A stretch of 64,000 nt of DNA, taken from contig JAITYX010000090.1 of the NCBI GenBank assembly GCA_021018815.1, positions 248,001-312,000 of the forward strand, read 5' to 3'. Numbering within the stretch: the first letter of the stretch is position 1; every line of letters starts with the position of its first letter. This document shows positions 10,738 through 21,414 of this stretch, piece by piece. The DNA comes from Talinum fruticosum. Taxonomy: Eukaryota; Streptophyta; Magnoliopsida; Caryophyllales; Talinaceae. A program made the position numbers and the translations under genes. The notes beneath the pieces were generated by a model. That model did no database searches and was not told the DNA's origin. It was given only the letters and a program-made list of their open reading frames with translations.

Positions 10738-12563
10738 TATTAAACCTCGTTTTTATCGGTTTTTAAGACATTATTTAACCCAATTCCGTGATGATTCCAA
10801 TGATATTTATTCAGTTTTGGGTTGGATTTTGCTCTTTTTCTCTTTATCGTCACCTAAGCTCGTAAATTTCTTTATTACAGGTTTTGGGCTTAAATTAGAA
10901 AAGATTCGAGGCAAATTTGATGAAAAGCGATCAAGAGGAGAGTTCGGGCCTAAGAGGAGGCAAAAAGAAGCCTAAAACACATCAAGAGAAGTTGAACGGC
11001 CCCTGTGCGAAGTTGCACAACCGTGCGGATCATCGAGCGAAGGGTTCGAAGTCAAAGAAGGCCGCACGACCCCTATGCTAAGTCGCACAGGATGTGCGAA
11101 ACTGCGGCAGAATTTTGCACGGTACCCGTGCGACCTTGCACGGCCGTGTGACTACTTGTTTCCGCGAGATATTTAAGTTTCCAAATTGTAATTTTTAGGG
11201 ATCTTTTCCAGAATTCTAGGTAAGTAGATAAACAATAAAGAGTGTTCTTGAGTCTCCTCTCGGAGTTGCCCACGAAACCCTAGCTAAAAATCTCAATTAT
11301 GGACTAGAATCCCGAAACAATTACAATTAGGAAACTTAAATAACCGCCGAAACAGCGATCGCACGGCCTTGCGAAAGTCGCACGGGTACCGTGCGAAAAT
11401 CTGCCGCAGCTTCTGTGCTCTCGCTCGTTTTGCACGGCCGTGCAGATTCTCGCACGGGTGCCGTGCGCGTCTTCAACTTCCGTAACTTGTCGCACGGCCG
11501 TGCAAGATGTGCACGAGGGGCCGTGCGGCCTTCCTTCACTTCCGGCCTTTCGCTCGATGATCCGCACGGCTGTGCGGCTTCGCACTGAGGGCTGTGCGAC
11601 TTCTCTTGATGTGTTTTAGGCTTCTTTCTTGCCTCCTCTTGGGCCCGAACTCTTCTCTTCATCGCTTTTCATCAAATTTACCTCGAATATCTCAAATTTA
11701 AGCCCAAAAACCTGCAATAAAGAGAGTTACGAGCTTAGGTGACGATGAAGAGAAAGTGAGCAAAATCTAACCCAAAACTAAATAAATATCATTGAAATCA
11801 TCTCTTAATTGGGTTAAATAATGCCTTAAAACCGGCAAAACGAGATTTAACAATGTTCCCTAAATTCTGTCAATTGTTTAATATCATGTTTAGGGGCTAA
11901 TTTCTCTACTTAGGTTGGGATTGATCCCTATTATGCCTTGATAATCATAAATTGAATGCCAATTGAATTGTTCTATGCTTGTTAGGTTAGAATTCACTTC
12001 GCTCATCACTTTTCATTGATTTCCTCGAAAGAGGACTCATATATTTTTATTAGGGTTTTGTAAACATCGAAAGATGAAAACTTACCTAGAATGACGTTGT
12101 GAGCGATTAGAACTTCATTATGAAAATAATTAAGGTTTTAATCGGGGTTGTGAGATTCATTCTTTATGATTTTGCTCTTTGTTAATCCTATGAAAATAGG
12201 TGATTAGATTGTGCAAGATTAGTCTTTGACCTTCGAAAGTAGGCAAAGATAGGTTTAATTTGGTGTCTCCCCTTTTAAACTGCTAGCATAGACAAATCTC
12301 AAGCGGTATTTGATGTTGATTTCAGGCATAGTAGTGTGATTAATCCCAATCTAAGGTTACTTATTCATTGATCTCTCATAGTTATTTTGTTTTTAGTTGA
12401 ATCCAAAAACCAAATCACTCGTCGAACTGAGTTTTTACCTAGATTAGAGTTTTTAGGTGGATTTAGTATTTGAAAGCGAGTTCCTTGTGGACACGACCCG
12501 TACTTGCCGGTTCCTAACTACAGCTACACCGTGCACTTGCGGTATAAAATATTTCTCTCAACA
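10738..12563 (+). mobile_element. Rearranged solo LTR (family D) with an inverted half
   Basis: It begins TATTAAACCTCG (canonical TGTTAAACCTCG in the other copy), ends CTCTCAACA, and is flanked by the 5-bp duplication CACTC (10733-10737 and 12564-12568) inside the LINE. 10738-11215 and 11853-12563 are forward LTR; 11216-11852 is the reverse complement of the first ~640 bp of the same LTR, ending with its own terminal TTTAACA at 11852. The intact copy is at 14526-21409. ORFs over it (11304-11662) come from the GCACGG-rich blocks and are not genes. Confidence 0.8.
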
Positions 12564-13081
12564 CACTCTAACCCATTGCCCTAGCTACACCTGGCGCAAC
12601 ATCTTAGGTGCCAAAAGTGTTATTTTTCGTGACTCAAGATACATTGTGGGTAATGAGGATTATCTTAACCTCTTGGACAAGCTGATGGATTTCGCATCCC
12701 TCTTCATTTAGGGTAATTATGCGCAAGTTGCATACAGCTACTGGTCTCCTTGTATCCTATTTGTTAGATCGGAATCATTTATGTTGGAAGGGAGCCCTCA
12801 TGAGGTCATCTTTGTTGCCCATCAATGAGGACTTCATACTCAGCATATATATTGTTAAGTCCCTCTTAGCCCTATCACAAACTAATTTGGCAATACTCAT
12901 CATATTCTTTTTCATTCAGATTGCTCAGCTTACTAGACACTTATGATTGAGTAGTTTGCGTCAAGGTCTTGTTCCTCTAGCGACGGAGGCGATTTCCGGA
13001 AATCTATATGGGGCTTGTGTATCTCACCTTGTCTTAAGATATTCAATTAGCGTATGTGAAAAGGAATTTTACCCACAAATT

Positions 13082-13434
13082 TGTTGGGGTATTCCAAGAA
13101 TGTAATTGGCAAAATTGCATTAGGATAAGATGACTCATGTAATGTTTCAAGTGCATAGGTGTGTCGTTTTATTGCACCCTTTCCAGTTTGCCTGCTTCAA
13201 AGACCCTATAAATAGACCATGAAGGGAGAAAAAGAATACATACACGAACTTATTATTCTTGTGAGTGACTACAATACTCCCATGGATGATCATTGAGAAA
13301 TCTTGAACATCACACTTGTTTATCACCACTTTATCCATAAGATCATTTGTGGTACAACAAATAGGTCTTAAGGAAAGTGATTTTTGTTCACGACTTGTTG
13401 ATATATCTAGTACCGCATCCATAATTTCCTAACA
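13082..13434 (+). mobile_element. Copia 5' LTR
   Basis: A 353-bp block begins TGTTGGGG and ends CCTAACA, the usual TG...CA pair, with CCTATAAATAGACC (TATA-like) at about 13204. It lies directly before a Copia gag start at about 13459. No initiator-Met primer site (TGGTATCAGAGC type) is visible after it; ATCTTAAGACC follows instead. The 3' LTR is missing because the element is broken at about 22270. Confidence 0.6.
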
Positions 13435-13458
13435 ATCTTAAGACCTATTTCCTAGAAT

Positions 13459-14525
13459 ATGGCAACAATTCGTGAGATGACTTCAAACTTTTAGAAACTG
13501 GAAAGGTTTGAAGGTTTGGGCTTTCGATATTGGGAAAAGAAGATGCACTTCCTCCTCATAACCCTCAAGGTTATATATGTCTTGAACACTCCCTACCTAG
13601 TGGAAACCGAAGATGAGACTTTGGAGCAATCTCGCAGAAGGCTGAAGTGGGAGAATGATGACTACATATGTTGGGGTCACATCTTGAATGGGATGTCCAA
13701 TGCCTTGTTTGATGTCTACAAGAATGTCAACTCCCCAAGGAACTTTGGGAGGCCTTGGAGTACAAATACATGGATGAGGATGCATCTAATAAAAACTTCC
13801 TTGTTAGTCAATTTAATAGCTATAAGATGATTGAAGAACGTTCTATTTTAGACCAAATGCATGAAATTCAACGTATCTTAAGTAACTTTAAGTAATATAA
13901 AATGCACATGGATGAGTCTATTTGTAGTTTCTTCTATAGTAGACAAACTTGCCCCTTCTTGGAAAGATACTAAAAGAACTTTAAAGCATAAGAAAGAGGA
14001 TATGACTCTTGAGGATTTGGCTAACCATCTTCGTATAGAAGAAGAGCTTCGTATGCATGATGAATCAAAGGGCATGCCTATAAGATTCATGTTACAGAAG
14101 ATGGTGAGCCAAGCCATGGACAGAAAGTACCAAACAAGAAAAGGCCAAATAAGGACTATGGCAACAAGGGCAACATGAAGGTTAAAGTGGTTTGTTGGGA
14201 ATGTAACAAACCGGGCCATAAGAAGAGAGATTGCACTATTTGGAAGAAAAAGCATGGACTGAACAATCAAAAGGCAAAGACAAAGGACAACTTTGTGGCC
14301 ATGATCGTTGATCAAGTTAATCTTGTCCAAATTGACAATCATTGATTGGTTGATTCGGGTGCTTCAAGACATGTGTGCAAGGATGGCTCCTTCTTCAAGA
14401 CTTTTGAACCAGTAGGTGATGGAGTGGCTCTCTACATGGGCAATACCACTAAGGCCGATGTCTTAGGTAAAGGTCAAATAAATTTAATTTTTACTTCTGG
14501 AAAAACTCTTACTTTGAATGATGTG
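13459..14525 (+). pseudogene. Copia Gag, zinc knuckle and protease start
   Basis: MATIREMTSNF starts at about 13459. An early stop is followed by KLERFEGLGFRYWEKKMHFL, YICWGHILNGMSNALFDVY, then after frame changes LAPSWKDTKRTLKHKKED and LANHLRIEEELR, a typical Copia Gag. VCWECNKPGHKKRDC near 14192-14235 is a CCHC zinc knuckle with all ligands. VDSGASRHVCKDGSFF at 14349 carries the aspartic protease DSG-type centre. The frame then breaks at an LTR insertion at 14526 and resumes at 21415. At least four frame disruptions indicate a dead copy. Confidence 0.85.
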
Positions 14526-15558
14526 TGTTGAGAGAAATATTATACCGTAAGTGCATGGTGTAGCTGTAGCTAGGAACCGGCAAGCACGGATCGTGTCCAC
14601 AAGGAACTCGCTTTCAAATACTAAATCTACCTAAAAACTCTAATCTAGGTAAAAACTCAGTTCGACAGTGATTTGGTTTTTGGATTCAACTAAAAACAAA
14701 ATAACTAAGAGAAACTGATGAATAAAAAGCCTTAGATTGGGATTAATCACACTACTATGCCTGAAATCATCATCAAATACCGTTTGAGATTTGCCTATGC
14801 TATTAGTTTAGAAGAGAGAGACACCAATTAAGCCTATCTTCGCCTACTTTCGAAGGTCAAAGACTAATCTTGCACAATCCAATCACCTATTTTCATGGGA
14901 TTAATAAAGGGCAAAATTACAATGAATGCATCTCACAACGTCATTCTAGGTAAGTTCTCATCTTTCGATGTTTACAAAACCCTAATAAAAGCAAAAGAGT
15001 CCTCTTTCGAGGTAATCAATGAAAAGTGATGAACGAAGTGAATTCTAACCTAACAAGCATAGAACAACTCAATTGGTACTCAATTCATGATTATCAAGGC
15101 ATAATAGGGATCAATCCCAACCTAAGTGGAGAAATTAGCCCCTAAACATGATACTAAACAATTGATAAAGATTGGGGAAAATAGCCATAGAGAAATGAAG
15201 AGAAATTGTGAAGAAAAGATAAAGAGAAGAAATTTTACCGAATAAAAAGTTTGATGCGATTCAATCATAAAAACTTCAAGTAGAATAACAATAATGAGTA
15301 TTCTTGAGTTTCCTCTCGAGCTCCTCCCGAAAACCCTAGCTAAATCTCTAAATTATAGAATAGAATCCTTCAACAATTATAATTAGGAAACTTAAATAAC
15401 CGCCGAAACAGTAGTCACACGGCCGTGCGAAAGTAGCACGGGATACCGTTCGAAAATCTGCCGCGGTTCGCACGGTCGTGTAGTGCACGGCCGACTGTGC
15501 GAAAACTCTGTGCTCTCTGCCTGTTTTGCACAGTACGTGCGGATTCTGCATGGGGTGC

Positions 15559-17022
15559 TATTCAGTCCAAATATTACATCATTTATACCCCCTATTTATT
15601 TAGTTTTGTCTCGTAAAATAATATAATTTTTAGAATTTTTACTTATTTTATTTGATTTTGTAGGTGATAAGTTGAGATGAGTAGATTTTATAATTTGAGT
15701 TCGAAATAAGGCAAAAATGCAGATTTAGAGACAAAGTTGAGCAAATCGGGTTGATCAAATGCGGAAATACGAGGCCCAAAACTCATATTCCATTGGCATG
15801 CATAGCAAAGAAAAATAAAAAGAAAAAAAGAAAAAAAAAGAAAAGGAAACAAAATTCTGATGATGACATCATCATGACATCAGCATGATGTCATCATCAG
15901 AAATCCCACGGGAATTGGAAATCAAGGACAAGACATGTGTATATATATATATATATATGGCGGAGCTTTTGTTCAGGGGGAGCTGGAGTTCAGCCGTAGA
16001 TTAGAAATTAATTAGGGTTAGTTTTAGTTTAGGTTTTTAATTAGCCTCTTGTAAATTTTGTGTCAAATATTTTAGATTTAATTATTAGTTTAGTTTCAAT
16101 TATGAATTCAGTTCTCGACAATTTTCGGTTCAGTTCGATTCGTTCTCGGTAATTTCTTCCCTTTTATCTCTCCCTTCTCTTTAGTTTGTTTCGTTTAGTT
16201 TAAAGGTTCGATTTTTATTATATTTTGATGTTAGTAGTAGTTAGTTTAATTGTTTAATCTCATGTTTAATTTTATTTTGTTAGTTTATGTCGTTCTTCGA
16301 GTCAATTTTGTTAGTAGTTGTTAGGTTAATTTTGTTTCATGTTAATTAGTTATTAATTTGAGTCGCTTTGGTTGTGATTAACCTCCTTGATGGCTAATTA
16401 ATTTTATTTAGGTCTTTACTTACCTAGTTTATGCTAGTATTTTGGGATTATTTCTCATACTTGCCACATAGGTTCGATGAGATGCCCGAAAGGGTCTTTT
16501 CATCTTGATTTTTAGGCGGTTGGTTTATCACCTGAAAGATGGAGTCAATTTGCTAGTGTGGGTAAAGAGAATATTTTGGGATTTTGGCATGAAAATAGCC
16601 CGAATTCTAGCTAGGTCTGAGGTTGCTATTTTTGTAGTTTAGTTGGGCTAACCCCACGAAAGTAGGTGGTTAGAATAATTAAACTAACTCATGACCCTCG
16701 AAAGTGTGGCTTGAGTAGGGTTTAATGGTGCAACTGACCACTCCTAAATACTTGTATAAACTTGGGTAGGTTTAGTCTTGACTTGATTAATTAGTTTATT
16801 AAGTGGTAAAATCACAACCCGAGTATTTTATTTTTATTACTTTCTAAGTTAGTTTAATCACCATATCCATCTCATCTCGTGTTGATTCGCCTAGATAGAC
16901 AGTTTAGGTTAGCTTTGATATTTGAAACACAACTCTTTGTGGACACGACCCGTCCTTGCCGGCTAGCTACAACTACGCCGTGCACTTGCGGTTGAAATTT
17001 TAGAATTTAATTCTTCCCACCA
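15559..17022 (+). repeat. 5' LTR of the non-autonomous element
   Basis: A 1464-bp LTR, nearly identical to 19611-21011. Notable parts are a hairpin of 17-bp arms (15856-15872 and 15885-15901), a short TA repeat at 15939-15958, and a C/T-rich stretch near 16150-16190. It ends CCCACCA directly before the primer site. Against the 3' LTR it lacks the long TA expansion but keeps about 45 bp near 16575-16620 that the 3' LTR has lost. Confidence 0.85.
15856..15901. repeat. Perfect 17-bp-arm hairpin in the 5' LTR
   Basis: The arms TCTGATGATGACATCAT and ATGATGTCATCATCAGA are exact reverse complements separated by 12 bp. They repeat TGACATCA-like words, close to bZIP (TGACGTCA-type) sites. The corresponding place in the 3' LTR (about 19898-19917) keeps only part of the left arm. 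Confidence 0.8.
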
Positions 17023-17028
17023 AGTTTT

Positions 17029-17044
17029 TGGCGCCGTTGCCGGG
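17029..17044 (+). promoter_or_regulatory. tRNA-Asp primer binding site
   Basis: TGGCGCCGTTGCCGGG lies 6 bp after the 5' LTR end. It is complementary to the 3' end of plant nuclear tRNA-Asp(GUC) including CCA, the primer usually seen in Athila/Tat-type Gypsy elements. Sixteen bases match before divergence. Confidence 0.85.
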
Positions 17045-17152
17045 AGTTGTTTCGTTTCAGTATTGGAGCTTACTTGAGCATTCTAGTTTAGGCATTTTAT
17101 TGAAAATTCCAAAAAAAAAATTGAAAAATCAAAAATAAAAAAAAATTGAAAC

Positions 17153-17758
17153 ATGTCTACTTACCATTATCCGCAGTATGAGCATGAATTATTCTATCCG
17201 TACTTTGATCGACTTAATGCTCTTCTTGCTCTTTCTAGTAACTGTTTGGACAAATGGGAAGTATTGAATGTTGTCTATAAGGGTGTGAATAGTGATTTAG
17301 ATCCTTACCATTATCCACTTACTTTGATCCTTAGTTCCCCTATTTGTTCACTACCCTTCCCTTCCCCCAAGAATCATTTTTCCGAGCCCACTACCTATGT
17401 GATTTGTGATTCCGATTTAGATGTGGGCAATGTGAATTACTCATCTAGCATGCTTGAGGGAGATGTGGTTGACAATATTGTGTCCCTAGGTACCTTTGGA
17501 GGTTACATTCCTTCCTTTGACCCTTTTCATGTTTACCTAGAGGACATGCCTAGAAAAATCATGTGGACTAGCTTCTTTTATCACTCTTTTGATTTTTCTA
17601 AGGCTTCGATAAATTTAAGAGATCACCGACATATTTGCTTGTTGTGTTCTCTTATTTACATTCATCCGAGTTTTGTGCTCAGGAATTTGATAAGCTCCTT
17701 AGAGCTCCGACGAGCATCCGAGTTGGAGCTTGATCTTGAGATGAGGAGGAGTGGGTGA
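17153..17758 (+). CDS. Unknown ORF of the non-autonomous LTR element
   Basis: A 201-residue ORF starting about 110 bp after the primer site, where gag would begin. It starts MSTYHYPQYEHELFYPYFD and ends ELELDLEMRRSG. It is rich in Phe, Tyr, Leu and Ser, with no zinc knuckle, coiled coil, transmembrane block or catalytic motif that I recognise. Its position suggests a relic or replacement of gag. It may be only a fortuitously open frame. Downstream, 17760-19610 has no supported gene; it contains T-rich and A-rich runs (17886-17903, 18741-18800) and a purine-rich GTGGGGGAGGAGAAG near 17988. Confidence 0.4.
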   Translation: MSTYHYPQYEHELFYPYFDRLNALLALSSNCLDKWEVLNVVYKGVNSDLDPYHYPLTLILSSPICSLPFPSPKNHFSEPTTYVICDSDLDVGNVNYSSSMLEGDVVDNIVSLGTFGGYIPSFDPFHVYLEDMPRKIMWTSFFYHSFDFSKASINLRDHRHICLLCSLIYIHPSFVLRNLISSLELRRASELELDLEMRRSG

Positions 17759-19590
17759 TGCTCCTCGAGCCTTCTTAGTACTATTTTAGGAGGCATTAGT
17801 TTAGGTGCACCCAGTACCTAACCCGGTATACTCGTTCCCTCTCTTTCTCTTTTTCTTTTATTTTCTTTATTTCCTTCTCTCTTTGTTTTTTTTTTTTTTT
17901 TTTGGAGTGTCTTTGTATATAATTGAGTCTATTTTGTTGGTGTGGTTGCTCCTTGGCTCCCAATGAGGACATTGTGAGATCTAGGTGTGGGGGAGGAGAA
18001 GCCATACTTCAGTATTTTGAAAAAGAATTTAAAAAAGAGAAAAATTTTAAAAATTGCAAAAAGATTTTTGATTTTTTTAAATTGTTTTTGGGGAGTTTGT
18101 AGCATTTTGATTAATTTTGACCCCTTGTTACTTGGCTATTAGTTTGTATATATTTATGATGTACATAATAGACTTTGATCCAAAATATGTCATTCTATAT
18201 CCCTTTTGAATCCCGACATTCAATTATTGAGTTAGTTTGACTTTGGTAGAGAAACCTGTGAGATTTTGAGCTTTATAGACTAATTCATCAATTTTAGTCT
18301 CATATTTCATTTCATGTGTGACTCTCCTTGGTGCATTTCCTCTAGAACTTGCTTTGTCTCTCTTTGAGATCATATTTGGCATTTGCATTATGTAATATGA
18401 TAGAGGCATTCATTCATTTGTTTTCAAACTACATGAGCCAGAAAGTCACCTTACTATTTATACCCTTTTTGCTAACCCTTTGAGCTTTAACCTATTCTTT
18501 GTTATACCTACATCCACTTTACCCTTGGCCCATATATATTTCCTATACCTAAGCCGAGTCCAAGTGGAGCAACATTTCTTAACATGGGTAGTTTTGGGTT
18601 GTAAATAAATGGTGTTTTGTTTGTTTCGTGGTTTGAAAAGGGGATTTATATTAATGAAAAATTAGATGTATCCCTTAGAGGTTGATAAACCCTTTGGAAT
18701 TGAGTTGTGTTCATGATTCCCATGCCAATAGTATTTGTTTTCAAAAAAAAAAGCAAAAAATGAAAAAAGTGAAAAAAAAAGAATAAGAGAAAAAAAAAAA
18801 AAGTGATTGGCATGAGGAAGTTCAAAAGTTATTATGCTCATTCCTTAGGTTCTGTTGGGTTTGTTTGTACTTGAAAAGGTGAATTGGGGGAGAAGTTTTA
18901 AGTCATTTTTGGAAGTGTTTTTGCTCCTTAGTCATTAGGCCTTGGCTATTTAGCTCCACATTTTCCAAATTTATTTCCCTTTCTTACCCATGAACTTTAG
19001 CCCCATTACAACCCTTAAAAAGTCCTCTTGATTGCATTTGCATTTTTCCTACATAGTGGTGGAGAATTGAGAGTATGACCAAGCCTATGGTATGGAGCGC
19101 TATTGAAATGAGTTTTGAGTGAATCATTATTATATATTCTAAACACATGAGTGTGAGTGTTCCACTTTACCTTAAAGTGAGGTTCTACCAGTCTAACTTG
19201 CTCATTATTTACTGTATGGGGTGAAAAATTGGTATGTGGATGTTATTAATGGAGGATCAAATGTCTTGATGTGTGCATTGTCTTTATATGCATGTTAATA
19301 TCCGATGTACGAGGGTGATATGGTTGATTAGAATGTACACATTTCCTTCCCACTTTGTATATATGTTTGTGAAAATTTTGAAAAACCCAAAAAGATTTTC
19401 TATTTTCTCTTTCTCTTTTCTTTTTCTTTTTCAAGATTTTGTGGGTATATCTTCTACAAACCCTCACGAGACCTCACTCGTCCACTTGGGCTACCAAGGG
19501 GTTTAAAGGGCTTGTTGCACATGCTAAGTGCAATCGCGATTCTTGCGAAAGTGAGTTAGATTTTATTTTGTTTTGCTCGAGTACGAGCAA

Positions 19591-19610
19591 AAGCTAGGTG
19601 TAGGGGTATT
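19591..19610 (+). promoter_or_regulatory. Probable polypurine-tract region before the 3' LTR
   Basis: AAGCTAGGTGTAGGGGTATT directly precedes the 3' LTR start TGTTCGG at 19611. It is G-rich but not a clean purine run, so it is a weak or decayed polypurine tract. A similar CTAGGTGTGGGGGAGG occurs inside at about 17980. Confidence 0.35.
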
Positions 19611-19944
19611 TGTTCGGTCCAAATATTACATCATTTATACCCCTATTTATTTAGTTTTTTCTCGTAAAATAATATAATTTTTAGAATTTTTACTTATTTT
19701 ATTTGATTTTGTAGGTGATAAGTTGAGATGAGCAGATTTCATAATTTGAGTTCGAAATAAGGCAAAAATGCAGATTTAGAGACAAAGTTGAGCAAATCGG
19801 ATTGATCAAATGCGGAAATACGAGGCCCAAAACTCATATTCCATTGGCATGCATAGCAAAGAAAAAAAAAGAAAAAAAAAAGAAAAGGAAACAAAATTCT
19901 GATGATGACATCGAAATCCCACCGGAATTGGAAATCAAGGGCAA

Positions 19945-20009
<65 letters not shown>

Positions 20010-21011
20010 AGCTCTTGTTCAGGGGGAGCTGGAGTTCAGCCGTAGATTAGAAATTAATTAGGGTTAGTTTTAGTTTAGGTTTTTAATTAGTCTCTTGTAA
20101 ATTTTGTGTCAAATATTTTAGATTTAATTATTAGTTTAGTTTCAATTATGAATTCAGTTTAGTTTGTTTCGTTTAGTTCCTGATAATTTCTTCCCTTTTA
20201 TCTCTCCCTTCTCTTTAGTTTGTTTCGTTTAGTTTAAAGGTTCGATTTTTATTATATTTTGATGTTAGTAGTGGTTAGTTTAATTGTTTAATCTCATGTT
20301 TAATTTTATTTTGTTAGTTTATATCGTTCTTCGAGTCAATTTTGTTAGTAGTTGTTAGGTTAATTTTGTTTCATGTTAATTAGTTATTAATTTGAGTCGC
20401 ATTGGTTGTGATTAACCTCCTTGATGGCTAATTAATTTTATTTAGGCCTTTACTTACCTAGTTTATGCTAGTATTTTGGGATTGTTTCTCATACTTGCCA
20501 CATAGGTTCGATGAGATGCCCGAAAGGGTCTTTTCATCTTGATTTTTAGGCGGTTGGTTTATCACCGAAAGGTGGAGTCAATTTGCTAGTGTAGGTAAAG
20601 AGAATAGTTTAGTTGCTATTTTTGTAATTTAGTTGGGCTAACCCTACGAAAGTAGGTGGTTAGAATAATTAGACTAGCTCATGACCCTCGAAAGTGTGGC
20701 TTGAGTAGGTTTTAACGGTGCAACCGACCACTCCTAAATACTTGTATAAACTTGGGTAGGTTTAGTCTTGACTTGATTAATTAGTTTATTAAGTGGTAAA
20801 ATCACAACCCGAGTATTTTATTTTTATTGCTTTCTAGGTTAGTTTAATCACTATATCCATCTCATCTGTGTTGATTCGCCTAGATAGACAGTTTAGGTTA
20901 GCTTTGATATTTGAAACACAACTCTCTGTGGACACGACCCGTGCTTGCCGGCTAGCTACAACTACGCCGTGCACTTGCGGTTACAATTTTAGAACTTAAT
21001 TCTTCCTACCA
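19611..21011 (+). repeat. 3' LTR of the non-autonomous element
   Basis: A 1401-bp LTR matching 15559-17022. It contains a 58-bp TA repeat (19948-20005) and a short deletion near 20605 relative to the 5' copy. It ends CCTACCA followed by the GGTGC target duplication. The ORF over 19802-20050 is only the TA repeat translated. Confidence 0.85.
19948..20005. repeat. (TA)n microsatellite
   Basis: About 29 TA units in the 3' LTR; the same place in the 5' LTR (15939-15958) has about 10. Confidence 0.95.
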
Positions 21012-21414
21012 GGTGCCGTGCGCATCTTTAACTTCCGTAACTTGTCGCACGGCAGTGCTGGATGTGCACAAGGGGCCGTGCGGCCTTCCTTCACTTCGGG
21101 CCTTTCGCTCGATGATCTGCACGGCTGTGCAGCTTTGCACAGGGGGCTGTGCGACTTCTCTTGATGTGTTTTAGGCTTCTTTCTTGCCTCCTCTTGGGCT
21201 CGAACTCTTCTCTTCATCGCTTTTCATCAAATTTACCTCGAATCTCTTAAATTTAAGCCCAAAAACCTGTAATAAAGAGATTTACGAGCTTAGGTGACGA
21301 TAAAGAGAAAGTGAGCAAAATCTAACCCAAAACTAAATAAATATCATTGAAATCATCTCAGAATTGGGTTAAATAATGCCTTAAAAACTGGCAAAAACGA
21401 GGTTTAACAATATG

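Larger units (their letters stand above)
9560..13081 (+). mobile_element. Second degenerate LINE, interrupted by an LTR
   Basis: On the plus strand, 9640-9870 reads like the end of a LINE endonuclease region (WVTYPSCADNITDTW, VVNNLLAKLDACSSH). 9950-10150 reads RVNMRRACNHIDYLSADNGV, 10179-10620 is reverse transcriptase, and about 10670-10735 (VEYYPKGNILQATL) continues after the LTR as NP.PSYTWRNILGAKSV and LLDRNHLCWKGALMR..LLPINEDFILSI, the zf-RVT-like tail. The central reverse transcriptase is deleted. Frames shift throughout, so it is inactive. Confidence 0.8.
15559..21011 (+). mobile_element. Complete non-autonomous LTR retrotransposon (Athila/Tat-like, tRNA-Asp primer site)
   Basis: A full 5.45-kb element: 5' LTR 15559-17022, primer site 17029-17044, short internal region, 3' LTR 19611-21011, all flanked by the 5-bp duplication GGTGC (15554-15558 and 21012-21016). 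The internal region of about 2.6 kb holds only one ORF, and no protease, reverse transcriptase, RNase H or integrase is seen, so it must depend on a related autonomous element. LTR end words are TGTTCGGTCC and CCTACCA/CCCACCA; the 5' LTR start has TA in place of TG. Confidence 0.85.
14526..21409 (-). mobile_element. Family D LTR (solo) inserted in Copia, host to a nested element
   Basis: Read on the minus strand it starts TGTTAAACCTCG at 21409 and ends CTCTCAACA at 14526. The flanks ATGTG (14521-14525) and ATATG (21410-21414) fit a 5-bp duplication with one change, and removing the insert restores Copia ...LND V|YYAP. Excluding the nested element at 15559-21011 it is about 1.43 kb. It matches 10738-12563. 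No coding domain is seen, so it is probably a solo LTR. Confidence 0.8.

Noticed and set aside
11304..11662. Overlapping ORFs on both strands rich in Arg, Ala, His
   Set aside because: They are translations of the GCACGG palindrome block of an LTR, open on both strands because of GC-rich repetition. The similar ORF at 20996-21217 has the same cause.
19802..20050. Lys-rich then Tyr-Ile repeat ORF
   Set aside because: A-rich run and TA microsatellite in an LTR translated; the copy at 15.8 kb has no such frame.
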